The position numbers were made by a program, and so were the translations under genes. This document shows, piece after piece, positions 1 through 9,158 of a DNA stretch of 64,000 nucleotides. The notes under the pieces were generated by a model that did not search any database, was not told the origin of the DNA, and worked only from the letters and a program-made list of their open reading frames with translations. This stretch comes from Parachlamydia acanthamoebae (GTDB lineage: Bacteria; Chlamydiota; Chlamydiia; Chlamydiales; Parachlamydiaceae), in NCBI RefSeq assembly GCF_000875975.1, contig NZ_BAWW01000002.1:1-64000 (forward strand), given 5' to 3'. Every line of letters begins with the position of its first letter. The first letter of the stretch is position 1.

Positions 1-33
1 TTCATCTAATTCTTTAACTGTCTCAAATTTCAT
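1..33 (-). CDS. 5' end of a reverse-strand gene cut by the window edge
   Basis: The reverse strand reads ATG at 33-31 and then MKFETVKELDE up to the edge. A perfect AGGAGG ribosome binding site lies just upstream, on the reverse strand, about 6-7 bases from the ATG. Only 11 residues are visible, so no function can be given. It lies downstream of, and in the same direction as, glgX and may be co-transcribed with it. Confidence 0.6.
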   Translation of the reverse strand, partial: MKFETVKELDE

Positions 34-199
34 GTAGCCTCCTGATTTTGAGGCTCTAATATACACTCAAAAGTTTAATTTCGAAAGATGTCTATTCTAT
101 GACTGATGGCTTTTCAAGTTGAAAAGTCATCAGTCATTCTTCAAAGACATCAAAATTTGCCCTTGTTCGTTTTACCGCCTATATATGGGGCATCATTTC

Positions 200-2200
200 T
201 TACTTTGCCTCCAGAAGGAGAGCTGAATAGGGAGGCATTTCATAATGCTCTAAGTTCATGGGAATGGGATTTTCAAGAAAATCGTCAGGTGAGTCTTTGC
301 TGGTGTTAACAATCCAGTACCATTGCGTGGAGAGTGGGCTAGCGGGAATGTGTACTTTTATTGGAAATCCATCTGCATTAAACGCTGCATACAAGGTGCC
401 TTTCTTATTTGGATTTTTAAGAGTAAAGGCGATAAAACGGTTGTCGACCTCCCACTGAGGTTGGAAAGGCTCTTCTCCGTGCCAATCGATGTCATCGGGT
501 TCCAAAAATGTGGATCGTTGCAAAATAGGATGGGCATGTCTAAAATGAATCAGCTCTTTATAATAACGATAGAAGGCGTTGTGATTTTTTAATTGATCCC
601 AGAGAAACCAATTGAGTTCGTTGTCTTGGCACCACGTGTTATTATTGCCTTTTTTCGTGTGCCCATATTCATCTCCCATTAAAAGCATGGGTATACCCTG
701 AGAAAGCATCAGGATTAAGTGAAAATTGCGCATTTGCCTTTCACGTAATTGAAGAATTTGCGCATTCTCAGTGACTCCTTCTTCGCCACAATTCCAGCTG
801 TCATTGTCGTTTGTGCCGTCTCGATTATCCTCGCCATTGCTGAGATTGTCTTTCATGTTATAACTGACAAGATCGCGCAATGTAAAACCATCATGGACGT
901 TGATAAAATTAATGCTGCTGGTTGGTGCTCGCCCATTTCCGTACATGTCGGATGAACCAGATATCCGGGTCGCAAATTCCCCTTTTTGGTGATCGGTTCC
1001 TTTTATAAATCTTCGGATGCTATCCCGATAACGCCCATTCCATTCACACCAACGATTTTTTTGAGGATAAAAGTCTCCAACCTGGTAAAGCATTCCGGCA
1101 TCCCAAGGTTCTGCAATTAGTTTGACTTTTGATAGAATGGGGTCTTCAGAAATGGCTTCAATGACCGGGGGAAGAGGAACTGGAATCCCTTGTTCATCGC
1201 GCGTTAAAGCAGAGGCTAGATCAAAACGAAAGCCATCCACATGCATTTCTACCACCCAGTATCGCAAACAATCAAGAATGAATTCGCGCACAACAGGGTG
1301 ATTGCTATTCACTGTATTTCCGCAGCCGGTATAGTCTTTGTATTGCTTTTCTTCATCTTGGATATAATAGATCTCATCTGCTAAAGCTCTAAAACAAAAT
1401 CCAGGTTTTTTTTTTCCTCCTTCTGCCGTATGGTTAAAAACGACGTCAATAATCACTTCGATTCCATGTCGATGGAGCTCCCGCACCATTGTTTTAAATT
1501 CTTGAATGACCACTCCTGAATTTTCTTCGGATGCATACCGCTTCATAGGGGAAAAGAAATTAACGGTAGAATAACCCCAATAATTATAGAGTTGCTTTTC
1601 CTGATTGGGGAATAGCTTTTGGTATTCATTTTCGTTAAATTCTTGGATAGGGAGCAATTCGACGGCGTTAATGCCTAGGTCTATTAAATGAGGAATTTTT
1701 TCAATCACACCTAAAAATTGTCCTCGGTGTGAGACTTGACTAGAGGGGTGCTGTGTAAATCCTCTCACGTGCATTTCATAAATGACCAAATTTTGCAAAG
1801 GCAGGTGAGGCGATTTGACATTTTGCCAATCAAAGGTGTTTGCTGAAGGATGAGCACAAGAGGGGGCGTAATTGCCACTTTTCCCCCATATATGTGTCGA
1901 TGTTAGAGATTTAGCATAGGGATCTAATACCTTTGTGTAATGGCTGCCATCTTCTTTTTTTATTTCAAATGCATATATTAAATCGGCAGGAAGATTTTTC
2001 ACATATGCGTGCCAAATTTCACCGGTCTGGAAAAGAGGAATTTGAGCAATGGGAGGATCAGTGGGTTTTAAAAAAAGATGAAGGGTTACGTTTTGGGCCT
2101 GATGCACAAAAAGGGAAAAATTGATTCCGCCGCAATCACCAAAGATACCTAAGTTAAGAGGGGATCCTTTTTCTACTTGAAAAGACTGAAGCTCTGACAC
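200..2200 (-). CDS. glgX: glycogen debranching enzyme GlgX (GH13 isoamylase type)
   Basis: 666 residues, the usual length for bacterial GlgX/isoamylase, which cleaves alpha-1,6 branches of glycogen limit dextrins in the cytosol. An N-terminal CBM48-like beta domain is followed by a GH13 barrel with the four conserved regions: DVVFNH (about residue 250), DGFRFD with the nucleophile Asp (about 323), AEPWD with the acid/base Glu (about 363) and VHDG with the transition-state Asp (about 434). All catalytic residues are present. Chlamydiae store glycogen and encode a full glg pathway. In C. trachomatis, as I recall, glgX (CT042) lies directly beside the Slc1 chaperone gene and ssb, as here, which supports both the assignment and the lineage. 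The protein is not fused or truncated. Confidence 0.95.
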   Translation of the reverse strand: MSELQSFQVEKGSPLNLGIFGDCGGINFSLFVHQAQNVTLHLFLKPTDPPIAQIPLFQTGEIWHAYVKNLPADLIYAFEIKKEDGSHYTKVLDPYAKSLTSTHIWGKSGNYAPSCAHPSANTFDWQNVKSPHLPLQNLVIYEMHVRGFTQHPSSQVSHRGQFLGVIEKIPHLIDLGINAVELLPIQEFNENEYQKLFPNQEKQLYNYWGYSTVNFFSPMKRYASEENSGVVIQEFKTMVRELHRHGIEVIIDVVFNHTAEGGKKKPGFCFRALADEIYYIQDEEKQYKDYTGCGNTVNSNHPVVREFILDCLRYWVVEMHVDGFRFDLASALTRDEQGIPVPLPPVIEAISEDPILSKVKLIAEPWDAGMLYQVGDFYPQKNRWCEWNGRYRDSIRRFIKGTDHQKGEFATRISGSSDMYGNGRAPTSSINFINVHDGFTLRDLVSYNMKDNLSNGEDNRDGTNDNDSWNCGEEGVTENAQILQLRERQMRNFHLILMLSQGIPMLLMGDEYGHTKKGNNNTWCQDNELNWFLWDQLKNHNAFYRYYKELIHFRHAHPILQRSTFLEPDDIDWHGEEPFQPQWEVDNRFIAFTLKNPNKKGTLYAAFNADGFPIKVHIPASPLSTQWYWIVNTSKDSPDDFLENPIPMNLEHYEMPPYSALLLEAK

Positions 2201-2326
2201 GTATTTGCCTAAATTAAAGGAATTAGAGATAATTTGTGTATACCGAACTGAAATTTTATGTGCAAATTTTTTTATAGGGATTATTAGTTAAATTAAAATT
2301 ATTATTGTTTTGTTTTATTGATTGAA

Positions 2327-2356
2327 TTGCAGTTTATTGTTTAAAGATATTATAAT
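2327..2356 (+). promoter_or_regulatory. possible sigma-70-type promoter for the slc1 gene
   Basis: TTGCAG at 2327-2332 and a perfect TATAAT at 2351-2356 are separated by 18 bases in the AT-rich 376-base gap between glgX and the chaperone gene. The predicted leader is about 215 bases. The gap also holds a 13-base direct repeat, AGTTTATTGTTTA, at 2331-2343 and 2382-2394. Nothing else coding is seen in this gap. AT-rich DNA throws up such boxes by chance, so this is only a candidate. Confidence 0.35.
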
Positions 2357-2576
2357 AAAAAGATGTAAAAAGGATGTTTATAGTTTATTGTTTATATGAA
2401 TTTATCAATGATTTTAGAGAGTAGGGATTAGGGGGCAAGCTGCAGAGAAAACAGTTTACTTTTAAACGACAATCTTGCATCTTTGATCTTTTTTAAGAAT
2501 GGATTCTTACTTAAAAATTATGAAAAACTTTTAAACTGTAACCCTAGGTTGCAGCGTAACCTTTAGGAGGTTGTGT

Positions 2577-3083
2577 ATGTCGTTTGAAAATGCTAAAGAG
2601 AACCTTAAAGAGTTCGGGAAAGAGCTTGGTTTAGAGGGGTTAGAGTTTGACGAGAACAATACCTGTATTTTGGGGATTGATGATGAGTTTTCGTTACATT
2701 TAACTTACGAACCAAATTCTAAAAGACTCTATCTCTATTCTCCTCTTCTGGATGGACTTCCACGCGACGACAAAACAAAACTACGCCTTTACGAAAAACT
2801 ACTAGAGATGTCCATGCTCGGTGGCCAAATGGCGGGTGGGGGCGTTGGTGTTGCTGTGCAGGAAGAGCTAATTCTTATGCATTGCACCATTGATATGGAA
2901 CATGCAGTCCCATCAGCTCTCAGAGCGTTTGCTCCTCTCTACGTAGAAACAGTAGAAGGCTTACGTAAGCTTTGTGCAGAAATCTCAGAAGGTAGAGATA
3001 CAGCTTCTAAGCCAAAAGAAAGCGATATGCTTCCTGGTGGATTGTCTGGGAAAAAAGGCAATCAAGGATTTATCAAAATCTAG
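2577..3083 (+). CDS. slc1: type III secretion chaperone Slc1 (CesT/SycE-like)
   Basis: 168 residues, a class I (CesT-type) chaperone that binds type III secretion effectors in the cytosol and delivers them to the injectisome. The sequence closely follows what I recall of chlamydial Slc1 (CT043): NNTCIL near residue 27, EFSLHLTYE, SPLLDGLP and the signature MLGGQMAGGGVGVA. The C-terminus is a short low-complexity tail. An in-frame TTG at 2571 abuts the AGGAGG at 2565-2570 and would leave no spacer, so the ATG at 2577 (6-base spacing) is taken as the start. It stands between glgX and ssb as in C. trachomatis. Presence of this chaperone implies a type III secretion system elsewhere in the genome. 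Confidence 0.93.
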   Translation: MSFENAKENLKEFGKELGLEGLEFDENNTCILGIDDEFSLHLTYEPNSKRLYLYSPLLDGLPRDDKTKLRLYEKLLEMSMLGGQMAGGGVGVAVQEELILMHCTIDMEHAVPSALRAFAPLYVETVEGLRKLCAEISEGRDTASKPKESDMLPGGLSGKKGNQGFIKI

Positions 3084-3098
3084 TCCCCTGTAAATGTG

Positions 3099-3138
3099 CC
3101 GTTGAATATTTCTTGATTCAACGGTGCATCATTTTTAT
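3099..3138 (+). terminator. hairpin terminator after slc1
   Basis: CCGTTGAAT (3099-3107) and ATTCAACGG (3116-3124) form a perfect 9-bp stem with an 8-base loop, followed after a short spacer by a run of five T at 3131-3135. It separates slc1 from the convergent coiled-coil gene and could serve both. Confidence 0.6.
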
Positions 3139-3992
3139 GCAGAGTGGTTGGCAATCCAATCTCTAATCTGTATACGAATATCTTGTTCTTCTTTTTTCAG
3201 GTGATTGAGTTCTGTCTGAAAACTCTCAAGTAATTCTCCTAATACGGAATAGGTCTGGATGAGGCTTTGATCGATTGTTTTAAAATTCCACTTCTTTTTG
3301 CAAAAATCTAATAGTTCAGAATAGATGGTAAGGGCAGATTTTGAAAGGGCTTTTAATTCAATGTCATCCTCAGTAAGAGTATTTTGGTATTGCTGAAGCG
3401 TTTCTAACGTTTGCACAATGACCCGTTGAATGGCTTCTAGATGTTGGGCAATTTGTTGGTTAGGATTTCTTCCAAAAATATAGCATAAAATTCCTTGTTT
3501 TTTTACGGCGTAACGGACGCTCAGGATTCCTTCCACCAATTCAAGCAGCAGCTGTGTTTGGTTGTGTAGACCTTGAATACTTTGCTGGAGATTAAGTGTA
3601 TGGTTTAAAGATCCTTTAAGGGCGGTATAAATAGGCTGCTCGGAGGGGTAAAGGCTGAGAATCATGAGGGAAAGATCTTCTTCCATCCGGTCAATATTCT
3701 CTTCTGCAGTATCCTCCAAAGAATCTAAAAGATGATCCATTCCTATGAGTTTTTGTTTTGTTTCCGCAAGGATTTTTTGAGCAGCTTTAAGCTGCTCTTC
3801 TAAATAAAAATCGGATGTTTTTTGATAAAATAACGTATTTTTCAACGTCTCAATAGCCTTTTCCTGTTCAGTTATAGCTGTTTCTACTTGCTCTCTTTGC
3901 AAAGATAAAGTTTGTTTTTCAGTATGGGAAAGTCGTAGAAGATCGAGCTCTTCTTTCATCGAACGAATTTTTTGGGGATCCATAGGGTGCAT
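3135..3992 (-). CDS. hypothetical coiled-coil protein
   Basis: About 285 residues, rich in Glu, Gln, Leu and Lys with long heptad-like stretches over nearly the whole length, so a mostly helical coiled-coil protein is predicted. No enzymatic motif or secretion signal is recognised. The open frame extends upstream to an ATG at 4091 but has no Shine-Dalgarno there. The ATG at 3992 (protein start MHPMDPQK) has AAGG 5 bases upstream and is preferred; an ATG in between, at MASKIK, is also possible. The gene is divergent from ssb. Its place beside slc1 could fit a type III secretion substrate or accessory, but that is only a guess from position. Confidence 0.7.
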   Translation of the reverse strand: MHPMDPQKIRSMKEELDLLRLSHTEKQTLSLQREQVETAITEQEKAIETLKNTLFYQKTSDFYLEEQLKAAQKILAETKQKLIGMDHLLDSLEDTAEENIDRMEEDLSLMILSLYPSEQPIYTALKGSLNHTLNLQQSIQGLHNQTQLLLELVEGILSVRYAVKKQGILCYIFGRNPNQQIAQHLEAIQRVIVQTLETLQQYQNTLTEDDIELKALSKSALTIYSELLDFCKKKWNFKTIDQSLIQTYSVLGELLESFQTELNHLKKEEQDIRIQIRDWIANHSA

Positions 3993-4139
3993 AATTACCT
4001 TGATTTTGCTGGCCATATTATTTATGGTATAAAGCTGCAATTTTATACAAATCAACATCAGGGCTTCAAGCATTAAAAAATTGGATTTCAATTTTTACGT
4101 GTTTAAAATTTAAGCTCTGAGATCATTAAAGGAAAAGCT

Positions 4140-4628
4140 ATGAATCATCTTTATCTTGCAGGACATCTCGGAGCAGATCCAGAAACGCGTTTTACACCTG
4201 GTGGACAAAAAGTCACGACTTTACGTATTGCCACAAACTCTTATCAAAATGGACAAGATGTCACCACTTGGTGGCGTGTGACATGCTGGGGAGACAAATT
4301 TGACAAAATCTTGCCTCATTTGAAAAAGGGAAGTGCTGTTATCATCATGGGCGAAATGAAAAAACCTGAAATTTATATGGATAAAGAAGGGCGACCTCAA
4401 GTTGCACTTGAACTCACAGCAGAAAGCATTCGCTTTAGTCCTTTTGGTAAATCTGAAAAAGGCGATAGAGAGGGCGGTGCTCAGCAGGGTGGTGGATTTG
4501 CGCCTCGTCAGCAAAGTCGTGCTGATTTTGGTGAGCAAACGTTCCAGTCGAATGGGGGAGCGGGGTCTTATGGACAGAATCCTTCTTATGAAAACTTTGA
4601 GGATGAAGATTCTAAGCTACCTTTTTAA
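4140..4628 (+). CDS. ssb: single-stranded DNA-binding protein SSB
   Basis: 162 residues. The N-terminal 105 or so form the OB fold (MNHLYLAGHLGADPETRFTP, then ATNSYQNGQDVTTWWRVTCWG). A Gly/Gln-rich disordered linker leads to the acidic tip DEDSKLPF, the usual docking site for DNA repair and replication partners. It coats single-stranded DNA during replication, recombination and repair. A GGA-type ribosome site lies before the ATG. The stop codon overlaps by 4 bases the stop of the convergent dinB. Confidence 0.96.
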   Translation: MNHLYLAGHLGADPETRFTPGGQKVTTLRIATNSYQNGQDVTTWWRVTCWGDKFDKILPHLKKGSAVIIMGEMKKPEIYMDKEGRPQVALELTAESIRFSPFGKSEKGDREGGAQQGGGFAPRQQSRADFGEQTFQSNGGAGSYGQNPSYENFEDEDSKLPF

Positions 4629-5704
4629 GGTTGCTCCCAATTCCATAAAGTTGGTTGCCAATATCCGTCTGAGAGCTTTTCCAAAGAAATGCCTATCAGA
4701 CGGAGTGGCACATCTTTTGTGTGTACCTTTAAGAAAAAATCGCGAGCCTCTTCCCAGATGGTTTGTTCATCCTGTGTATGGCTGAACAAAAGGCGAGAGC
4801 GTGTCACTGTGCGAAAATCGCTATAGCGTAATTTAAGTGAAAAGCCTCGCGTTCTAGTTTGGTATTTTTTTAATCGTTTACACGCTTTTTGAACGAGTTC
4901 AGATAAAGTTTCGAGTAGAATGGTCGAGTCCGCAAGATCGGCTTCGAAGGTTGTTTCTGCTCCAATGGATTTGGGAAAGTATTCTTCTCCATCAACTGGT
5001 CGCTTATCAATGCCGTGAGCTGCGAGATAAAAATAGTAGCCCCGCGTCCCATAACGCTCGATCAACGTATCTAAATCGATTTTTTGAAGATCAGCAATCG
5101 TGTAAAGACGATCATCGATTAAAGATTTCTCGGTTTTTGAGCCAATACCCGGAATTGCTCCAATCGGGAGTGTTGCAAGAAAAGCAGCTTCTTCCCCAGA
5201 AGGAATTTCATAAAGACCATTCGGTTTAGCGCGTGAAGACGCGATTTTAGCAATTAACTTGTTGCTTGCAATTCCGACAGAACATGTCAGTCCCGTATTT
5301 TTCAAGACCGCTTCTTTGAGTTTTCTTCCATACTGCTTAGCTGTCATTTCTGGATCATCTTTCAAGAAGGACACATCCATGTAGGCTTCGTCAATACTGA
5401 CCACTTCTACCAGAGAAGAGTGCCTGGATAGGATATCCATCACTTTGGAAGAGTAATTCCTGTAAATAGCGTAATCCCCCTCCACAAAAATGGCGTGGGG
5501 GCATTTTTTTTTTGCTTCAAATAAAGACATGGCGGAGTGGACCCCATAGGCTCGAGCCTCATAGGAGCATGTTGAAACAACCCCTCGTTTATCGGGGGAA
5601 CCCCCAACAATAACCGGTTTGCCCTTTAAAGAGGGATTGCGCAGAATTTCAATGGAAGCAAAAAATGCATCCATATCGATATGAAAAATAATACGCTGAT
5701 TCAT
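4625..5704 (-). CDS. dinB: DNA polymerase IV (Y family, translesion)
   Basis: 359 residues, normal for DinB. The palm motifs that bind the catalytic metals are visible: DMDAFFASIE near residue 10 and SIDEAYMD near residue 104. A helix-hairpin-helix segment (IPGIGSKTEKSL) and a C-terminal little-finger domain follow. It copies past lesions without proofreading. The usual C-terminal beta-clamp-binding peptide is not obvious; the end is short (LWNWEQP). The start ATG at 5704 opens directly with the conserved N-terminus. Confidence 0.95.
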   Translation of the reverse strand: MNQRIIFHIDMDAFFASIEILRNPSLKGKPVIVGGSPDKRGVVSTCSYEARAYGVHSAMSLFEAKKKCPHAIFVEGDYAIYRNYSSKVMDILSRHSSLVEVVSIDEAYMDVSFLKDDPEMTAKQYGRKLKEAVLKNTGLTCSVGIASNKLIAKIASSRAKPNGLYEIPSGEEAAFLATLPIGAIPGIGSKTEKSLIDDRLYTIADLQKIDLDTLIERYGTRGYYFYLAAHGIDKRPVDGEEYFPKSIGAETTFEADLADSTILLETLSELVQKACKRLKKYQTRTRGFSLKLRYSDFRTVTRSRLLFSHTQDEQTIWEEARDFFLKVHTKDVPLRLIGISLEKLSDGYWQPTLWNWEQP

Positions 5705-5887
5705 TCACCTATTTTCGTAAAGCTCAAGAAAAATGTCACGGAGAATTCACTCCATTGAAAGCCATTCTGGCATCTTTTTTGAATTTACGAAGTCATGGGT
5801 GAAGGAATACACTTATTCAAGGTTAAATGGAAGAGGGGTATTTCTTTAACTTCTAGATTCTTAATAATTTAAGGTCAGAGGTGTGGT

Positions 5888-6136
5888 ATGATTGAGAAAA
5901 AAAAGACAGGGGAAAAAGCGAGTAAAACGGTAAAAGAAGCCATTGTAAAAAAAGTATCAGTCGCACCGGCAAAAAAATCCGTTTCGATTGCAAAAAAAAG
6001 TGATGAAAATGAAGTTCCTATAAAGGAACCCACTATTTCGAAAGAGCATAAGGCTCAGCCTTGGATAAAAGTGCAAACTGCCGAAGGATGGAAAAGAGAA
6101 AGGCGCAAAGAAAAAATGGCTAGCAAAAAAGAATAG
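5888..6136 (+). CDS. small lysine-rich basic protein
   Basis: 82 residues, about a quarter of them lysine, with alternating Lys/Ala/Ser/Val blocks (for example VAPAKKSVSIAKKSDEN) in the first half and a more structured end containing two Trp (QPWIKVQTAEGWKRERR). The composition resembles the histone H1-like tails of chlamydial Hc1/Hc2. In C. trachomatis, as I recall, hctB lies between the ssb-pepA and CT047/CT048 genes, close to this position, so a shrunken nucleoid-associated protein is possible but unproven. A GAGGTG-like ribosome site precedes the ATG. Confidence 0.6.
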   Translation: MIEKKKTGEKASKTVKEAIVKKVSVAPAKKSVSIAKKSDENEVPIKEPTISKEHKAQPWIKVQTAEGWKRERRKEKMASKKE

Positions 6137-6194
6137 CTTGGAAGAGACTGCTTGAGTATGATGAAGCAAAGTTTGATGGGACAGGAGCTCAAAA

Positions 6195-6938
6195 TTGCGC
6201 ATTGTGATAATCGTTCAAGCACGTATGGGATCAACACGATTACCCGGGAAGGTTCTTAAGCCAGTATTAGGGCGGCCTTTGCTTGGCTATTTGATAGAAC
6301 GTCTAAAAGCTGTTGCTAATGCGGATGGTTTGTTGATTGCTACAACGACGCATCCTCTTGACCAAGCCATAGTGGACTACTGTCAGAAGGAAAATGTGCA
6401 AGTTGTCAGAGGAAGCGAGGAGAACGTCTTAAGCCGTTATGTCGAAGCGGGCAAATTCACACATGCTGATGCGGTTGTGCGTATCACGGCTGATTGCCCG
6501 ATTATAGACCCGAAGATTATCGATCAACAGATTACTTTTTATCGAGATCATGCCCATGAATACGATTATATCACGAATGCTTTAAAGCGTACCTTTCCTT
6601 ATGGAATGGAAGTGGAAGTCTTTTCATTTAAAGAATTGGAAAAAGCTGCTTCGCTTAAAACAAGCTTAATCGAGCAGGAGCATGTGACACCGGTCTTTTA
6701 TTTTCACCAAAAACAGTACCGTGTCTTTAATGTGACGTTAGAAGAAGATCTTTCTCGCTACCGTTTAACCGTTGATACTCCCGAAGATTTTGAACTTGTC
6801 AAGCGGGTGATTGAGGCGCTCTATCCTAAAAACCCGTTATTTTCTTTAGATGACATTCTTTTACTTCTTCAAAAGCATCCAGAATGGCTCCTTCTAAATG
6901 CGCAAATTCAACAGAAAAGTGTTAAAAATGATGGGTGA
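6195..6938 (+). CDS. SpsF-like cytidylyltransferase (nonulosonate activation)
   Basis: 247 residues. The N-terminus IVQARMGSTRLPGKVL is the nucleotide-binding signature of SpsF/NeuA/KdsB-type cytidylyltransferases, followed by RITADCPIIDPKI, the sugar-nucleotide metal-binding segment. Likely reaction: CTP plus a nonulosonic acid gives the CMP-sugar and pyrophosphate. The start is TTG at 6195 with GGAG 7 bases upstream; no better ATG keeps the conserved N-terminus. It overlaps the next gene (GNAT-NeuB) by about 11 bases, so it is the first gene of a translationally coupled operon. SpsF proteins are often paired with NeuB/PseI, which fits. Confidence 0.85.
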   Translation: MRIVIIVQARMGSTRLPGKVLKPVLGRPLLGYLIERLKAVANADGLLIATTTHPLDQAIVDYCQKENVQVVRGSEENVLSRYVEAGKFTHADAVVRITADCPIIDPKIIDQQITFYRDHAHEYDYITNALKRTFPYGMEVEVFSFKELEKAASLKTSLIEQEHVTPVFYFHQKQYRVFNVTLEEDLSRYRLTVDTPEDFELVKRVIEALYPKNPLFSLDDILLLLQKHPEWLLLNAQIQQKSVKNDG

Positions 6939-8496
6939 AATGGAAAAAATTCGATTCGAATGTGTGTGCGTTTCTGAAAACCATGCGCACCAGGTGATGG
7001 AGTGGCGGAATGACCCTGTAACGCGTGCGATGTCTTTTCATCAAGAGCTTAAAGAATGGGATCCTTTTTGGAAGGAATTTCAAGAACGTTTTTTTGTTTG
7101 TCCTGCATTGCCACCCTTATTCATTTTGGTCGATGGGAATCGTGCGGGCTTTTTGGCCTTTCATCCCATTTCACATCCATTAGGAAAAACTTTATCCTGT
7201 TGCGAGATTTCAATTCAAATTGCTCCTGAATATCGGGGGAAAGGAGTGGGTGTTCAAGCGCTCAAGGCACTTCATCCATGGGTTTTGCAGCAGGGTTTTC
7301 AAGCGATTTATGCAGAGGTTAAGGATGAGAATGTTGCTTCCCAAAAGATGTTCGTAAAAGCGGGATATCAGGAAATCGGGCACACAGACAAGCATTTGGA
7401 AGATTCTGGACAGAAAAGTCCGATTATCCGCTATTTAGTCGAGCTTTCAAAGTCAGAAGCCTCTTCTAAAGTATTTGTTATTGCAGAAGCTGGGTCTAAT
7501 TGGAGAGTGGGTTCGCCAGCTAAAGACCTTGAAATGGGAAAAGCACTCATTGCCGCAGCTGCAGAGGCCGGAGCCGATGCTGTTAAATTTCAAACTTATC
7601 GCGCTCAAAATTTGTATGTGAAAAATGCGGGACAAATCGGGTACTTGGAAAGTTCTGGATTTCATGAGGATGTGTATTCTCTCTTAGAAAATTTAGAAAT
7701 GCCCTATGAAATGCTAGAAGAGCTGGCAAAGACATGTCAAAAATGGGGGGTTGAATTTATGTCGACTCCTTTTTCTAAGCAGGATTTTCTTTTCATAGAT
7801 CCTTTTGTGAAGCGGCATAAGATTGCTTCTTATGAGTTGAATCATCCACGCTTATTGGAACTGGCGGCTCAGTCTGGAAAACCCCTTTTTCTTTCCACCG
7901 GAGCTTCTACAGAGGCAGAGATCGCATGGGCTGTGAAAACCTTCAAGGCATATGGAGGAAAAGATTTAACACTTCTGCAATGCACGGCAGCATATCCCGC
8001 ACCGCCAGATAGTTTGAACTTGAGGGCGATTGCCTGGATGAAAGCCCGTTTCCGGGTGTCTGCTGGATTATCAGACCATAGTTTACATCCTCTTTATGCG
8101 CCTTTAGCTGCTGTCGCGCTAGGTGCAACAGCCATTGAAAAGCATTTTACACTCGATCGCCATCTACCAGGTCCAGATCATGCTTATGCTCTTCTTCCAG
8201 AAGAGCTCAAGGAAATGATTAAAACGATTCGGGAGGGTGAAAAAATGCTCGGAACAGGATTTAAAACAGAAAATGCCGTCGAATCGGAATTGCGTTTATT
8301 TGCCAGACGCGGATTGCAAGCGATTGCTCCGATTAAAAAGGGGGGTATTTTTGAAGAGGGGAAGAATATAGATATCCTTCGTCCAGGTAATCAGAAGCCA
8401 GGTATTCATCCAAAATTTATCTTCCGGGTGGAAGGAAAAAAAGCCACTCGTTCTTTGTCTGAAGGGGAAGGCATTCAATATGGAGACTGGGAGTGA
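6928..8496 (+). CDS. GNAT acetyltransferase fused to NeuB/PseI-type sialic-acid synthase
   Basis: About 522 residues in two parts. Residues 1 to about 170 are a GNAT N-acetyltransferase (EWRNDP near the start, then the acetyl-CoA loop PEYRGKGVG and AEVKDENVASQKMFVKAGY), like PseH. From about 182 it is a NeuB-family aldolase-type synthase: VFVIAEAGSNW, GADAVKFQTY, MSTPFS, LSTGAS, GLSDHS and a terminal SAF/antifreeze-like domain from about 456. NeuB enzymes condense phosphoenolpyruvate with an N-acyl amino sugar to give a nonulosonic acid. The fusion would place N-acetylation of the amino sugar and the condensation in one chain. ATGs at 6928 and 6931 are equivalent; an ATG at 6898 lies too far into the upstream gene. 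Most likely the product decorates surface glycans or protein. Confidence 0.88.
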   Translation: MMGEMEKIRFECVCVSENHAHQVMEWRNDPVTRAMSFHQELKEWDPFWKEFQERFFVCPALPPLFILVDGNRAGFLAFHPISHPLGKTLSCCEISIQIAPEYRGKGVGVQALKALHPWVLQQGFQAIYAEVKDENVASQKMFVKAGYQEIGHTDKHLEDSGQKSPIIRYLVELSKSEASSKVFVIAEAGSNWRVGSPAKDLEMGKALIAAAAEAGADAVKFQTYRAQNLYVKNAGQIGYLESSGFHEDVYSLLENLEMPYEMLEELAKTCQKWGVEFMSTPFSKQDFLFIDPFVKRHKIASYELNHPRLLELAAQSGKPLFLSTGASTEAEIAWAVKTFKAYGGKDLTLLQCTAAYPAPPDSLNLRAIAWMKARFRVSAGLSDHSLHPLYAPLAAVALGATAIEKHFTLDRHLPGPDHAYALLPEELKEMIKTIREGEKMLGTGFKTENAVESELRLFARRGLQAIAPIKKGGIFEEGKNIDILRPGNQKPGIHPKFIFRVEGKKATRSLSEGEGIQYGDWE

Positions 8497-9158
8497 CAAC
8501 CTTAAAAATGCTTTTTGTGGATCTGGATGGAACGTTAGCGGATAGCATCCCACTTTTGTATCATTTTTATCAGACCTTCTTGGCGCGATATGGAAAAGAG
8601 GGGAATGTAGACGAGTTTCAGCGCCTCAATGGCCCGACCATTCCTGAAGTTGTGCGCATTTTAAAACAAATATATGCTTTGCAAGAACCCGTGGAGCAAT
8701 TACTTCAAACTTATGAGCAAATCTTGCTAGATGGGTACGCAAAAGAAACCCCTCTCGCTCCTTATGCAAAAGAAACCCTCTTGAATTTAAGGAGACAAGG
8801 TGTCAATTTAGGTTTAGTGACGGCTGCCAAAAAAACATTAGCGGATGCCTTTTTAAAATCTCACGGAATGGACGATTGGTTTGCGTTTGTTTGCGCAGGA
8901 GATCACCTGATCAAGGGAAAGCCTGATCCAGAAATCTATGAAAAAGCTGTTCTTTTAGCAGGGTGTGAAAAACCTCATATTTGTGTTATAGAAGATTCAG
9001 AAAATGGAGTAAAAGCGGCCTTAGCAGCGGATTTGGCTGTTATTCAAATCGATCTTCGCCAACAAAAACCTCAGATTGCTGGGAACTGGAAAGAAATCTA
9101 CCAACGTTTAAAAAGATATGATGAATTATCAGATTATTCAGCTGAGCACACATTTTAA
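8493..9158 (+). CDS. HAD-superfamily phosphatase of the sugar operon
   Basis: 221 residues. HAD motif I DLDGTLADS begins near residue 9, motif II is in LVTAAKK, motif III is the Lys of KGKPDP, and motif IV is EDSENGVKAA. The four motifs and cap size match the phosphoglycolate/beta-phosphoglucomutase-like class. The start is GTG at 8493 (GGAG 7 bases upstream), overlapping the NeuB stop as GTGA. In context it probably removes the phosphate from a nonulosonate 9-phosphate or a precursor, but HAD specificity cannot be read from sequence. Confidence 0.85.
   Translation: MTTLKMLFVDLDGTLADSIPLLYHFYQTFLARYGKEGNVDEFQRLNGPTIPEVVRILKQIYALQEPVEQLLQTYEQILLDGYAKETPLAPYAKETLLNLRRQGVNLGLVTAAKKTLADAFLKSHGMDDWFAFVCAGDHLIKGKPDPEIYEKAVLLAGCEKPHICVIEDSENGVKAALAADLAVIQIDLRQQKPQIAGNWKEIYQRLKRYDELSDYSAEHTF

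Noticed and set aside
106-592. Small plus-strand frames over the 3' end of glgX
   Set aside because: All lie antisense to glgX, lack ribosome sites and have no domain.
2331-2394. AGTTTATTGTTTA repeated twice upstream of slc1, considered as a CRISPR-like or operator array
   Set aside because: Only two AT-rich copies, 51 bases apart; too little to support either. No CRISPR array was seen in the window.
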